Shown: positions 20,748-31,634 of the stretch, one piece after another
Layout of the letters: every line of letters starts with the position of its first letter
How positions within the stretch are numbered: position 1 is the stretch's first letter
NCBI GenBank assembly: GCA_902611175.1
Contig: CACLYQ010000012.1
Span: forward strand, 1 to 37,804
DNA: 37,804 bases
From: an uncultured Pelagibacteraceae bacterium
GTDB taxonomy: Bacteria > Pseudomonadota > Alphaproteobacteria > Pelagibacterales > Pelagibacteraceae
Direction of reading: 5' to 3'
The notes under the pieces: model-generated
Told to the model about the DNA's origin: nothing
The model's input: the letters and a program-made list of their open reading frames with translations, nothing else
The model's database searches: none
Translations under genes and position numbers: made by a program

Positions 20748-21707
20748 GTGGCTATAGAGTTGGTTTTAATGGCAACTAAAACCAAAGCTATTAAAATTTC
20801 TCAAAAACATCTCCTAGGTATTCAAGATTTATCAATAAATGATGTTAATTTAATCTTGAAAGAAGCTGAAAAATTTATTGAATTAAACAAAAGCAAAAAT
20901 AAAAAATTAGATTTACTTAAGGGGAAAACTCAAATTAACCTCTTTTTTGAACCATCAACAAGAACACAAAGCTCATTTGAGCTAGCAGGAAAAAGATTAG
21001 GTGCAGATGTTATGTCAATGAATATAACAAACTCAGCAATTAAAAAAGGTGAAACGCTAATAGACACTGCAATGACATTAAATGCAATGCATCCTGATAT
21101 AATAGTTATTAGACATCAAGATTCAGGAGCTTGTAATCTTTTATCTCAAAAAGTTAATTGTGCTGTTTTAAATGCTGGTGATGGAAGGAGAGAGCACCCT
21201 ACCCAAGCATTACTTGATGCATTAACTATATTGAATAGGAAAAAAAAAATTCAAGGATTAAAGGTTGCAATTTGTGGAGATATTCTACATTCAAGAGTAG
21301 CAAGATCTAATATTTACTTGCTAAACATGTTGGGTGCCGAAGTTAATATTGTAGCTCCTTCAAACCTTTTACCTAAAGATATAGAAAAATTTGGGGTTAA
21401 TATTTTTTCAAATATGAAGAAAGGTGTAAAAGATTGCGACATAGTAATGATGCTTAGACTTCAAAATGAAAGAATGAGTAGTTCATTCCTGTCATCTAAT
21501 AGAGAGTATTATGAATACTATGGACTAACACAGGATAAATTAGAATATGCAAAATCAGATTCAATTATTATGCATCCTGGTCCAATGAACCGCGGTATTG
21601 AAATTGATACAAAACTAGCTGATGACACCAATATGAGTGTTGTAAAAGAACAAGTTGAATTAGGTGTTGCGATAAGAATGGCATGTTTAAAAATTTTTTG
21701 TGAATGA
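20748..21707 (+). CDS. pyrB: aspartate carbamoyltransferase catalytic subunit
   Basis: [56 protein letters not shown] start at 20748 or ATG at 20769. Confidence 0.96.
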   Translation: MAIELVLMATKTKAIKISQKHLLGIQDLSINDVNLILKEAEKFIELNKSKNKKLDLLKGKTQINLFFEPSTRTQSSFELAGKRLGADVMSMNITNSAIKKGETLIDTAMTLNAMHPDIIVIRHQDSGACNLLSQKVNCAVLNAGDGRREHPTQALLDALTILNRKKKIQGLKVAICGDILHSRVARSNIYLLNMLGAEVNIVAPSNLLPKDIEKFGVNIFSNMKKGVKDCDIVMMLRLQNERMSSSFLSSNREYYEYYGLTQDKLEYAKSDSIIMHPGPMNRGIEIDTKLADDTNMSVVKEQVELGVAIRMACLKIFCE

Positions 21708-22993
21708 TGAAAAAGAAATACTTTATTAACGCAAATATAATTGATCCTCATAACAACATAAGTGAGATAGGAGGATTAATAATAGGTGAAGATGGAAAAA
21801 TTGAAGGTGTTGGAAAAAAAGTGAATAAAAACAACATTCCTAGTAGAGAAAAAGTTATTGATTTAAAAGAGAATTATATTTTCCCAGGTATAGTTGATAT
21901 GAGAGTATTTGTTGGTGAACCAGGTTATGAATATAAAGAAAATTTTAGAACTTTGAGCAATGCTGCATTGTCTGGGGGGGTAACCTCAGTTGTAACAATG
22001 CCTAATACTGATCCAATAATTGACAACGTTTCTATAGTAGATTTTTTAAAAAGACGAGGTAGAGATAAATCAAAAATAAATATATTTCCCACAGCATCTC
22101 TAACAAAGGGCACTGAAGGTACAAATATGACAGAGTTTGGTCTACTGCAAAGTAAAGGGATAATAGCATTTACAGATGGAATTAGAACAATTCAGAATAC
22201 AAGAGTTATGTCCAGAATAATGAATTCAGCAAAAGATTTAGGATCTTTAATAATGCAACATGCGGAAGATCAAGAATTAGCTGAAAATGGCATGATAAAT
22301 GATGGAATAATTTCGACAAAACTTGGTCTGCAGGGTATCCCAGAAATAGCAGAACTAATAATTATAGAGAGAGATTTAACATTATTAGAAGAATATAATT
22401 GTCGTTATCACATTTCTCAGATTTCATCAGGAAAAGCAGTTGAAATTATTAAAGATAGAAAAGATAAAGTAAGATTTTCCTGTGGGGTATCAATAAATAA
22501 TTTATCTTTAAATGAAAATGATATTGGTGACTTTAGAACTTTTTTAAAATTGTCACCACCACTTAGAACCGAAGATGATAGATTAAGTTTAGTGCAAGGA
22601 TTAAATGATGGTACAATCGATGTAATAGTTTCAGATCACAAACCTGAAGATGAAGAACAAAAAAGATTAACGTTTGCTCAAGCCGCAACAGGAGCAACTG
22701 GTATTGAAACGTTATTATCCTTGTCATTAGAATTATATCACAATGAATCTGTAAAACTTGAAAAAATTATTGCTGCATTAACTTCAAATCCAGCAAAAAT
22801 TTTAAAAATTAATCAAGGTAATTTATCCGTGGGTAATGATGCAGATTTCTGTATTGTAGATATAAATAAACCTTGGATAGTAAAGCAAGAAAATTTGGTT
22901 TCTAAATCAAAAAATACGTCAATTGAAAATAAAAGATTACAAGGAAAAGTGATGAGTACATACGTAAAAGGACAAGAACTTTACAATATTTAA
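21704..22993 (+). CDS. pyrC: dihydroorotase-like protein, probably non-catalytic PyrC'/PyrX type
   Basis: Full-length dihydroorotase fold (FPGIVDM...[30 protein letters not shown]), but HxH is replaced by RxF and CHVS by SQIS. Confidence 0.9.
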   Translation: MMKKKYFINANIIDPHNNISEIGGLIIGEDGKIEGVGKKVNKNNIPSREKVIDLKENYIFPGIVDMRVFVGEPGYEYKENFRTLSNAALSGGVTSVVTMPNTDPIIDNVSIVDFLKRRGRDKSKINIFPTASLTKGTEGTNMTEFGLLQSKGIIAFTDGIRTIQNTRVMSRIMNSAKDLGSLIMQHAEDQELAENGMINDGIISTKLGLQGIPEIAELIIIERDLTLLEEYNCRYHISQISSGKAVEIIKDRKDKVRFSCGVSINNLSLNENDIGDFRTFLKLSPPLRTEDDRLSLVQGLNDGTIDVIVSDHKPEDEEQKRLTFAQAATGATGIETLLSLSLELYHNESVKLEKIIAALTSNPAKILKINQGNLSVGNDADFCIVDINKPWIVKQENLVSKSKNTSIENKRLQGKVMSTYVKGQELYNI

Positions 22994-23566
22994 ATGGAAA
23001 TTTTTATTTTATCACTTTTATCATATTTATTAGGTTCTATTCCTTTTGGTTTTTTATTAACAAAAATTTTTTTAAAAAAAGATATAAGAGAAACAGGATC
23101 AGGTAATATAGGCGCCACCAATGTTTTAAGAACTGGTAATAAATTTTTAGGTTACTCAACCTTATTACTAGACATTTTAAAAGCGGTTTTGCCAATAATT
23201 TATGTTAAATTAAATTATCCAGAATTAATTTACATTTGTTCATTATCTGTATTTTTAGGACATGTTTTTCCAATATGGTTGAAATTTAAAGGTGGTAAGG
23301 GTGTTGCAACATATGTTGGAATTTTGATTATTTTAAATTATTTTTTGGGTATTGTTTTTGGTATTGTTTGGGTAATCACATATTTAATTTCTAAATACTC
23401 ATCATTAGGATCAATTCTTGGATCATTAACTGTTCCTATTTTTATATTTTTTTATAGCAATGATAACATTATGTTTTACTTCATAATGTTTATTTTAATT
23501 TTTTACACTCATAGAGAAAACGTTAAACGCTTGATAAATAAAGAAGAAACTAAGACAAAAATTTAA
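22994..23566 (+). CDS. plsY: acyl-phosphate glycerol-3-phosphate acyltransferase
   Basis: LLGSIPFGFLL, GSGNIGATNVLRTGNK, FKGGKGVATYVG; multi-span. Confidence 0.96.
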   Translation: MEIFILSLLSYLLGSIPFGFLLTKIFLKKDIRETGSGNIGATNVLRTGNKFLGYSTLLLDILKAVLPIIYVKLNYPELIYICSLSVFLGHVFPIWLKFKGGKGVATYVGILIILNYFLGIVFGIVWVITYLISKYSSLGSILGSLTVPIFIFFYSNDNIMFYFIMFILIFYTHRENVKRLINKEETKTKI

Positions 23567-23573
23567 TAATTTG

Positions 23574-23586
23574 ACAGTTTAACTGT
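23574..23586. repeat. Short perfect dyad in the plsY-topA gap
   Basis: ACAGTTTAACTGT (6-bp arms around one base), followed by TTTT. Confidence 0.5.
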
Positions 23587-23606
23587 TTTAAGTACGTTCT
23601 CTAAAT

Positions 23607-26174
23607 ATGAATCTAGTTATTGTTGAAAGTCCAGCAAAAGCAAAAACAATTAATAAATATTTAGGATCAGATTATACAGTTCTTGCAAGCTATGGACATA
23701 TAAGAGATCTGCCTTCGAAAAATGGTTCTGTTGATCCTGAAAATGATTTTAAAATGATTTGGGAAGTAGATAGTTTTTCAAAAAAATATTTAAAAGAAAT
23801 TACAGATAGTGCTAAAGATTCAAAAAAAATTATTCTAGCTACTGACCCTGACAGAGAAGGTGAAGCGATAGCTTGGCATGTAAAAGAGTTTCTTGAAGAA
23901 AAAAAACTATTAAAAGATAAAGAAGTTGAAAGAGTTGTTTTTAACGAAATAACAAAAAAAGCAGTTACAAATGGAATAGATAATCCAAGAAAAATAGAGC
24001 CGCATTTAGTTGATGCTTATATGGCAAGAAGAGCTCTAGATTATCTAGTAGGTTTTAATATCTCCCCCATTCTATGGACAAAATTACCAGGCTCTAAATC
24101 TGCTGGTCGAGTTCAGTCTGTAGCTCTAAGACTTTTAACCGAAAGAGAACAGGAAATAGAAGTTTTTCAACCAAAAGAATTTTGGACTTTAAATATAATT
24201 TTTAAAAATAACAAAAATGAAAAAATAAATACAACTATTTCTCAATTAGATGGAAATAAAATTGAAAAATTTTCATTTAAAAATAAACAAGATATTAATG
24301 ACGCTATATCAAAAATAAAAAATAAAAAATACAGTATAACAGATATAAGCTCAAAAACTTATAACAGAAATCCATCAGGACCTTTTACTACATCAACATT
24401 ACAACAAACAGCATCCAGTAAACTTGGTTTTGGAGCATCAAGAACAATGCAAATTGCTCAAAGACTATATCAAGGAATTGATATTGAAGGTGAAACCGTA
24501 GGATTAATTACTTATATGAGAACAGATGGAACTAATATTTCAAAAGATGCAATAACATCTTTCAGAGATTTTATAATGCAGAATTATGGAGATAAATATT
24601 TACCAGAACAACCGCTAAATTATAGTGGTAAAAAAGCAAAGAATGCTCAAGAAGCTCACGAAGCTATACGTCCAACAGAAATAATTCGAAAACCTGAAGA
24701 TATGAAAAAATACTTAAGCACTGATCAATATAAACTTTATAATTTAATATGGTCTAGGTCTTTATCATCACAAATGCAATCAGCAAAATTTGATAGAAAA
24801 ACTATTACCATCAACTCAGATGATGATAAAAATGTATTCAAAGCTAGTGGTTCAACATTAAAATTTGATGGTTTCCTTAAACTATATAAGATCGATGAAA
24901 ATGATGATGACAATGAAAATATTTTGCCAGATGTTGAGAAAGGTGACGTAATGTTTGAAGATCATATTGATGAACAGCACTATACACAACCACCCCCTAG
25001 ATATTCAGAGGCAAGTTTAGTTAAAAAATTAGAGGAGCTAGGAATTGGAAGACCGTCTACTTATGCAAGTATTATTTCAGTAATAGCTAATAGAGGTTAT
25101 GCTGATATAAATAATAAAAGATTTTTCCCAACTGATAGAGGGAAATTACTTTCTGCTTTTTTAGAAAAATTATTTACCAAATATGTTGATTATGATTTTA
25201 CTGCTAAATTAGAAGATCAATTAGATGATATAACATCAGGTAAGGAAAATTGGATTAAAGTTTTAGAGAACTTTTGGAAAGACTTTAATTCTAATGTTTC
25301 AGGTGTGAAAGAAAAAAGAACCAGAGAAGTATTAGACCTATTAAATGAAAGTCTTGGATCACTAATATTTGAGGTCGATAAGGATGGAAATATTGATAGA
25401 AAATGCAAGTTTTGTGAATCCGGGCAATTAAGTTTAAAAAATAGTTTTAGAGGTGGTGCTTTTATTGGGTGCTCAAATTATCCAGAATGCAAATTTACAA
25501 GACCGCTATCAAAATCTAAAGCAGCACAACAATTGACACTAGCAGAACCTAAATTCATTGGGAAAAATGATAAAGGTAAAGATATTTTTCTTAAAAATGG
25601 AAGATTTGGTCCATATTTGCAATTTGAGAAAGAAATAATAGAGGAAGATGAAAAAACTAAAAAGAAAAAAAGAAAATTAAAGAAAGAAGATAATAATTTA
25701 AAAAATGTTTCTATCCCTAAAGGAATTGAGATTGAAAATATTGATTTAGAAAAGGCAAAATACTTATGCTCGTTACCATTAAGTTTAGGTAAAAATCCTG
25801 AAAATGATAAAGATATTACTGTAAATGTTGGAAGATTTGGTCCTTACCTAAAATGTGAAAATAAATCTGCTAGACTAGAAAATGTGGACGAATTATTCAC
25901 AATTGGATTAAATAGAGCTGTTACATTAATTGCTGAAGCTAAACCAGGTAGAATTTCATCATCAATGATAAAAGATTTAGGGGAACACCCTGAAGATAAA
26001 AAGCCAGTTAGAATCATGAAGGGTCAGTATGGTCCTTACATTAAATACAAATCTTTAAATGCGACTATACCTGAAGAAAAAGATCCTGTTGAATTAAATA
26101 TGGAAGAAGCATTAATTTTAATTGAGAAAAGAAAAGAATACGATAGAAATAAAAAGAAAAAGAAAGGCAAATAA
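23607..26174 (+). CDS. topA: DNA topoisomerase I
   Basis: Toprim MNLVIVESPAKAKTINKYLG, DPDREGEAIAWHV, active site GLITYMRTDGTNIS, CKFC...CSNYPEC zinc ribbon, repeated GRFGPYL motifs. Confidence 0.98.
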   Translation: MNLVIVESPAKAKTINKYLGSDYTVLASYGHIRDLPSKNGSVDPENDFKMIWEVDSFSKKYLKEITDSAKDSKKIILATDPDREGEAIAWHVKEFLEEKKLLKDKEVERVVFNEITKKAVTNGIDNPRKIEPHLVDAYMARRALDYLVGFNISPILWTKLPGSKSAGRVQSVALRLLTEREQEIEVFQPKEFWTLNIIFKNNKNEKINTTISQLDGNKIEKFSFKNKQDINDAISKIKNKKYSITDISSKTYNRNPSGPFTTSTLQQTASSKLGFGASRTMQIAQRLYQGIDIEGETVGLITYMRTDGTNISKDAITSFRDFIMQNYGDKYLPEQPLNYSGKKAKNAQEAHEAIRPTEIIRKPEDMKKYLSTDQYKLYNLIWSRSLSSQMQSAKFDRKTITINSDDDKNVFKASGSTLKFDGFLKLYKIDENDDDNENILPDVEKGDVMFEDHIDEQHYTQPPPRYSEASLVKKLEELGIGRPSTYASIISVIANRGYADINNKRFFPTDRGKLLSAFLEKLFTKYVDYDFTAKLEDQLDDITSGKENWIKVLENFWKDFNSNVSGVKEKRTREVLDLLNESLGSLIFEVDKDGNIDRKCKFCESGQLSLKNSFRGGAFIGCSNYPECKFTRPLSKSKAAQQLTLAEPKFIGKNDKGKDIFLKNGRFGPYLQFEKEIIEEDEKTKKKKRKLKKEDNNLKNVSIPKGIEIENIDLEKAKYLCSLPLSLGKNPENDKDITVNVGRFGPYLKCENKSARLENVDELFTIGLNRAVTLIAEAKPGRISSSMIKDLGEHPEDKKPVRIMKGQYGPYIKYKSLNATIPEEKDPVELNMEEALILIEKRKEYDRNKKKKKGK

Positions 26175-26635
26175 TGTCGGCAGATGAAAATTTAAAGAAT
26201 TTAAATATCAAATTACCAAACGCTAATGATCCTGTTGGATCATATGCTGCTACTAGAATATCTGGAAATTTACTATACATATCTGGTCAAATATCAATTG
26301 ATGAGAATGGAAATTTAATTAAGGGAAAACTCGGAAAAGATTATAATACTGAACAAGGTTATGAGGCAGCTAAAAGATGTGCATTAAGTATAATATCTCA
26401 AGCAAAAAAAGCATGTGGTGATGATTTATCCAAAATTAAATCATGTTTGAAACTTACTGGATATGTTAATTCTACTGATGATTTTACTGAGCAGCCAAAA
26501 GTCATAAATGGAGCCTCAGATTTAATAAAAAGTGTATTTGATGAAGCTGGCTCACATGCAAGAGCTGCTGTCAGCACTAACAGCCTTCCGTTGGGTGTTG
26601 CAGTTGAAGTTGACGCAATATTTGATCTTAACTAA
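26174..26635 (+). CDS. RidA/YjgF/UK114-family protein
   Basis: YISGQISIDENGNLIKGKLG, HARAAVSTNSLPLGVAVEVDAIFDL. Confidence 0.9.
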   Translation: MSADENLKNLNIKLPNANDPVGSYAATRISGNLLYISGQISIDENGNLIKGKLGKDYNTEQGYEAAKRCALSIISQAKKACGDDLSKIKSCLKLTGYVNSTDDFTEQPKVINGASDLIKSVFDEAGSHARAAVSTNSLPLGVAVEVDAIFDLN

Positions 26636-27925
26636 TTATCTACCAATTCCAAAATAACTTATTTTGCTTTTCTTCATATCTCTTGGATTATAGAGATTTC
26701 TCATATCAAAAACTTTAAAATTTCTTTTTTTTGTAATTTTTTTAAAGTTGAGTTGTTTAAATTCATTCCATTCTGTATGAATAATTATTAAATCTGCATT
26801 TCGACAAGCTTCTTTTATATTTTCATAAAAAGTAATATTTTTTGACTTAAAATGTTTCTTCTGACCGGTTGGTTCATAATAACTTATAAAAGCACCTCTT
26901 TTTAATAAAGAAGGAATTATTTTCAAGGAAGGTGACTCTCTCATGTCATCTGTGCCTGATTTAAAAGTAACACCCAAAAATGTAATACTTTTATTTTTTA
27001 TTTTATTTTTCATTATTATTTTAATCCTATTTAATAATAATTTATTTCTTTTTTCATTTGAATTTATTACTGACTTAACGACTGATAAGTTTGTTTTAAA
27101 AATTTGTCCCGTTGAAACTAATGCTCTCGTGTCTTTTGGAAAACATGATCCTCCATATGCTGGTCCAGCTCTTAAAAATCTACTTCCAATTCTATCATCT
27201 AAACCCATACCGGTTGCAACATCCTGAACATCAATGTTAGATTTCTCACATAAATTTGCTATTTCGTTAATAAATGTAATTTTAGTTGCTAAAAAGGCAT
27301 TTGAAGCATATTTGATTAATTCAGCAGATCTTCTTGACGTATTAATGTATCTACTGCCTTTTTTAATTAAAGGAAGGTAAAGATTATTCATTATCTGATT
27401 TGCTTTTTTACTATCAGTCCCAATCACTACTCTATCAGGATATTGAAAATCTCTTATAGCCTCTCCTTCTCTTAAAAACTCTGGATTAGAAATAACATCA
27501 AATTTATTTTGATTTTTTTTTGAATTTAAAATTTTTTCTATTCTATCACCAGTAGTGACTGGAACTGTCGATTTGGTTACTATAATTTTATATTTGTTGA
27601 GATTGGATTTGATACTTTTTACAACATTATAAACATATTTTAGATTGGCTTTATTATTTTTTGTTGGCGTACCTACACATATAAAAAGAATATCTGATTT
27701 TTTTATTGAAGTAGAAATATCTTTAGAAAAAAAAAGTCTTTTTTTTTTAATATTTCTCTCAACCAATTCTTTAAGGCCAGGCTCATAAATTGGTATTATT
27801 CCATTATTTAACTTATCAATGATTTCTTTATTATTATCTACACAAATTACTGTATTACCTAAATCAGAAAAACAAGCTCCACTAACTAAACCAACATAAC
27901 CAGATCCTATCATGCAAATTTTCAT
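26636..27925 (-). CDS. ugd: UDP-glucose 6-dehydrogenase
   Basis: MKICMIGSGYVGLVSGACFSDLGNTVICVDNN, NPEFLREGEAI, GPAYGGSCFPKDTRAL. Confidence 0.95.
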   Translation of the reverse strand: MKICMIGSGYVGLVSGACFSDLGNTVICVDNNKEIIDKLNNGIIPIYEPGLKELVERNIKKKRLFFSKDISTSIKKSDILFICVGTPTKNNKANLKYVYNVVKSIKSNLNKYKIIVTKSTVPVTTGDRIEKILNSKKNQNKFDVISNPEFLREGEAIRDFQYPDRVVIGTDSKKANQIMNNLYLPLIKKGSRYINTSRRSAELIKYASNAFLATKITFINEIANLCEKSNIDVQDVATGMGLDDRIGSRFLRAGPAYGGSCFPKDTRALVSTGQIFKTNLSVVKSVINSNEKRNKLLLNRIKIIMKNKIKNKSITFLGVTFKSGTDDMRESPSLKIIPSLLKRGAFISYYEPTGQKKHFKSKNITFYENIKEACRNADLIIIHTEWNEFKQLNFKKITKKRNFKVFDMRNLYNPRDMKKSKISYFGIGR

Positions 27926-28737
27926 ATTTTGGAAATCTCAATTCCTGAATTTATATAACCATTCATAGATCCACAATCTAAATAATTGCCTTCAAACTTA
28001 TGTCCAATAAATAAATTCTTATCTAATATCATTCGTCTTATTGCATCTGTAATATGTATTTCATCACCCTTTCCTTTTTTTTGATCTTTTAGATAATTAA
28101 AAATTTTTTTTGATAATATATATCTTCCAATGACTGCATAGTTGGAAGGAGCATCTTTAGTATTTGGTTTTTCGATTACATCAGATATTTTAAAATTTGA
28201 TTTATCAAAATTTTTTTTTATTGAATAAATTCCCCAGCGATCTACATTATTTTTTTTTACTTTCATGCTTGCCATAACTGATGCTTTATATTTTTTATGA
28301 ATTTTAATCATATCTTTTGAACAATTTCTTTTCATGATTAAATCATCAGGTAACAGCATTAAAAAATAATTATTTTTTATCAATTTTTTAGATTTTAATA
28401 CAGCATCTCCAGTTCCCAGAGGCTTATTTTGATAAACAAATTTAATTTTTTTTTTAAAAAAAAGAATTTTTTTGTATTCTTTAATTATTCTAGGATCTTT
28501 CTTTTTTTTTATTATCAATTTATAAAAATTATCATTATTAAAATATTTCCTTATCATTTCTTTTTTTTTAGAAATAATAAAAATAATTTCTTTTACCCCA
28601 GCTTCGATACATTCATCTAAAATATACTCAATTCCTGGTTTGCCATTAATTGGAAGTAGTTCTTTGGGAAATACACTTGTTAAAGGTAACAAACGTGTAC
28701 CTAAACCAGCAAGAGGAATTATAGCTTGTTTAATCAT
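27922..28737 (-). CDS. galU: UTP--glucose-1-phosphate uridylyltransferase
   Basis: KQAIIPLAGLGTRLLPLTSVFPKELLPINGKPGIEYILDE; VIEKPNTKDAPSNYAVIGRYIL. Confidence 0.95.
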   Translation of the reverse strand: MIKQAIIPLAGLGTRLLPLTSVFPKELLPINGKPGIEYILDECIEAGVKEIIFIISKKKEMIRKYFNNDNFYKLIIKKKKDPRIIKEYKKILFFKKKIKFVYQNKPLGTGDAVLKSKKLIKNNYFLMLLPDDLIMKRNCSKDMIKIHKKYKASVMASMKVKKNNVDRWGIYSIKKNFDKSNFKISDVIEKPNTKDAPSNYAVIGRYILSKKIFNYLKDQKKGKGDEIHITDAIRRMILDKNLFIGHKFEGNYLDCGSMNGYINSGIEISKI

Positions 28738-28771
28738 TAAGATGTTTTACTTATAATCATATTTATTAAAA

Positions 28772-29575
28772 ATGAAAATTTTAAAAAATGTTTTTGAACT
28801 AAATAAGGCAATAAAAAATTACAAAAATGTGGGATTTGTACCTACAATGGGAGGAATTCATAAAGGCCACGAGTCTTTAATAAAAATTTCACAAAAAAAT
28901 AACAGAGAGACAATAGTAAGTATTTTTGTCAATCCAACACAATTTAATCAAAAAAAAGATTTTAAGAATTATCCTAGAAATATAAAAAATGACATTTCAA
29001 TATTAAGAAAACTTAAAGTGAATTATTTATTTTTACCTGAAGTAAATGAAATATATAAAAAAAAAATGAAAAAATTTAAACTGAAAAAAAACGATAAAAT
29101 TCTGTGTGCTAAACACAGAAAGGGTCATTTTGAGGGAGTATTAAACGTAATGAATAGATTGCTATCTATTATTAAATCTAAGCAGGTATTTATGGGTGAA
29201 AAGGATTTCCAACAATATTTATTAGTTAAAAGAATATTAGGTAAAAAATATAAAATTAATATTTTTAGCTGTCCTACCATTAGAGATAGCAACAAAATTG
29301 CTTTATCTACAAGAAATAAATTATTAAAAAAATCATCTATAAAAACAGCATCAAAAATAGCTATCGAACTGGATCAATTAAAAAAAATGTCATTAAAAGA
29401 TAAATTATTAGATTTGTCAAAATGTAAATATAACCTTCAAAATAAATTTAAAATTAAAATTGATTATCTTGAATTTAGAGATGAAAAAAAATTAAAATTA
29501 AATAATTTTAATTCTGATTACAGACTGTTTATCGCTTATCATATTAATGGTGTAAGATTAATTGATAATTTTTAA
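28772..29575 (+). CDS. panC: pantoate--beta-alanine ligase
   Basis: VGFVPTMGGIHKGHESLI, VSIFVNPTQFN, VFMGEKDFQQ. Confidence 0.95.
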   Translation: MKILKNVFELNKAIKNYKNVGFVPTMGGIHKGHESLIKISQKNNRETIVSIFVNPTQFNQKKDFKNYPRNIKNDISILRKLKVNYLFLPEVNEIYKKKMKKFKLKKNDKILCAKHRKGHFEGVLNVMNRLLSIIKSKQVFMGEKDFQQYLLVKRILGKKYKINIFSCPTIRDSNKIALSTRNKLLKKSSIKTASKIAIELDQLKKMSLKDKLLDLSKCKYNLQNKFKIKIDYLEFRDEKKLKLNNFNSDYRLFIAYHINGVRLIDNF

Positions 29576-30949
29576 TTATAAAAAATAAGCTCCTACACCT
29601 AAGAAAGATACAAATCCTATTACATCTGTTATTGTTGTAACGAACACACTAGAAGAAATTGCAGGATCGATTTTCATTTTATTTAATGTTACGGGAACTA
29701 ATATACCAAAAAGTCCAGCAACTATCATGGTTAGAACCATTGAAATTGAAATTATTAGAGAAAGTTGAATATCATCAAACCATAGTTGAACTATCAAAGA
29801 ACTTATAATTGCAAAAATAACTCCGTTTAAAACCCCAATATTAAATTCTTTAATAATATTATTTGTAAAATTATTTTTTGTTAAATCCTGAGTTGCTAAT
29901 GATCGTACTGTGACAGCTAATGTTTGCATGCCAGCATTACCCCCCATCGATGCTACTATTGGCATTAAAAAAGCTAACACAACCATTTGTTCTATAGTAG
30001 CTCCAAATAAACTAATGCAATAGGTCGCAAGAAAGGCAGTAAACAGGTTTAATAGCAACCAATTAAATCTTCTCTTCGTTTTTGTTAATACACCGTCTGT
30101 TATCTCTTCATCACCTACTCCAGCTAGCCTAAGCACATCCTCTTCAGCTTCCTCTTTTAATACTGTTAGAACATCATCATATGCTATCATTCCAACCAGT
30201 TTATCAGATTTATCAACTACAGCTGCTGAACTCAAATTATAATTTTCAAATAAATTACCAACTTCCTCTCTATCCATATCAACTGGTATCAATGTTTGAG
30301 ACTCGGCCATTATAGACATCATTTTTGTGTCTCGTGGAGTTCTTAATACTCTTGATGAAGGAACTGTACCAATAGGTTTGAATTCTTGATCAACTATAAA
30401 TATTTCGAGAAATTCTTCAGGAAGCTCTTTATTTTCTCTTAGATAATCTATCGTTTGTCCTACAGACCAATTACTTGGTATAGCTGTAAATTCACGCTGC
30501 ATTAATCTTGCAGCTGAATCTTCCGGATAACTTAAACTTTCAAGTAGTGCAAATCGATCTTTTGGAGGTAGTGAGCTAAGAATTGTATTTTTATCTTTTT
30601 CATCTACATTTTCTAAGATCTTAATTGCATCATCTGACTCTAGATTTTTTAATATGTTTACTATTGATTCAGATGATAAATAAGCAATCATTTCAGACTG
30701 GATTGACTCATTTAATTCTACAAAAACTTCTGGATCAACTTTGAAACTATTTAATTTTATTAAATTTTCTCTATCGTTTTGACTTAAATGTTCAATTATG
30801 TCAGCTGCATCAGCTGGATGCATAGCATTGAATGAATTTGTAATAAATCCAGCATCATTTGAGGCAATTTTATCTGTGACAACTTTGATGAATTCTTTGT
30901 TAAATTCAAAGTTAACTTTTTTATCTTTTATTTTTTTCACTATAGTCAT
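29576..30949 (-). CDS. mgtE: magnesium transporter MgtE
   Basis: MgtE N domain, CBS pair, TM region PIVASMGGNAGMQTLAVTVRSLA. Confidence 0.96.
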   Translation of the reverse strand: MTIVKKIKDKKVNFEFNKEFIKVVTDKIASNDAGFITNSFNAMHPADAADIIEHLSQNDRENLIKLNSFKVDPEVFVELNESIQSEMIAYLSSESIVNILKNLESDDAIKILENVDEKDKNTILSSLPPKDRFALLESLSYPEDSAARLMQREFTAIPSNWSVGQTIDYLRENKELPEEFLEIFIVDQEFKPIGTVPSSRVLRTPRDTKMMSIMAESQTLIPVDMDREEVGNLFENYNLSSAAVVDKSDKLVGMIAYDDVLTVLKEEAEEDVLRLAGVGDEEITDGVLTKTKRRFNWLLLNLFTAFLATYCISLFGATIEQMVVLAFLMPIVASMGGNAGMQTLAVTVRSLATQDLTKNNFTNNIIKEFNIGVLNGVIFAIISSLIVQLWFDDIQLSLIISISMVLTMIVAGLFGILVPVTLNKMKIDPAISSSVFVTTITDVIGFVSFLGVGAYFL

Positions 30950-31010
30950 AAAATTTACCTATAATTTAGTTGGCACTATTAATACAAAATAAGAATAATA
31001 CAAATTTATA

Positions 31011-31634
31011 ATGACAATAGAGATCAAAAAGTCAGTAAAACCAATAAAATATAAATCTGCTATAGATATGCTTGAAGATAGATTAGAGCAAATCAAACTA
31101 AATAAAAATAAAGAACTTATTTGGATACTTGAACATGAAGAGATTTATACTGGTGGAACAAGTTTTAGTGATAATGAGATTTTAGATAAATCTATAAACT
31201 TTATTAAAACGAATAGAGGTGGAAAAATAACTTATCATGGTCCTGGTCAATTAATTTTTTATTTTGTGATCGACGTAGGCAAAAGAGGTAAAAATATAAA
31301 AAAATTAATAACTGCAATTGAAAAGACAATCATAGATACTTTAAAGAATTACAAAATAGATTGTTTTGCTGATAGAAAAAATATAGGAATTTGGTTTAAG
31401 CAAAAATCTGGTAAAATAGATAAAATTGCAGCTATAGGCATAAAAGTAAAAAAATGGATTGCTTATCACGGATTTTCACTAAATATATCTAATGATCTTA
31501 ATGTGTATAAAAAGATAGTTCCTTGTGGTATCAGAGATAGAGGAGTTTCAAGTCTAAATGAGATTAAAAAACAAAATTATAAAAATATCGAGAATGATTT
31601 AATAAAAAATTTTTTATCAAATATTAAAAATTAA
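31011..31634 (+). CDS. lipB: octanoyl-[ACP]:protein N-octanoyltransferase
   Basis: [53 protein letters not shown]. Confidence 0.96.
   Translation: MTIEIKKSVKPIKYKSAIDMLEDRLEQIKLNKNKELIWILEHEEIYTGGTSFSDNEILDKSINFIKTNRGGKITYHGPGQLIFYFVIDVGKRGKNIKKLITAIEKTIIDTLKNYKIDCFADRKNIGIWFKQKSGKIDKIAAIGIKVKKWIAYHGFSLNISNDLNVYKKIVPCGIRDRGVSSLNEIKKQNYKNIENDLIKNFLSNIKN

Noticed and set aside
29556-29590. Hairpin ATAATT-TTT-AATTAT at the panC/mgtE junction as a bidirectional terminator
   Set aside because: Stem is A/T only and too weak to separate from background composition.
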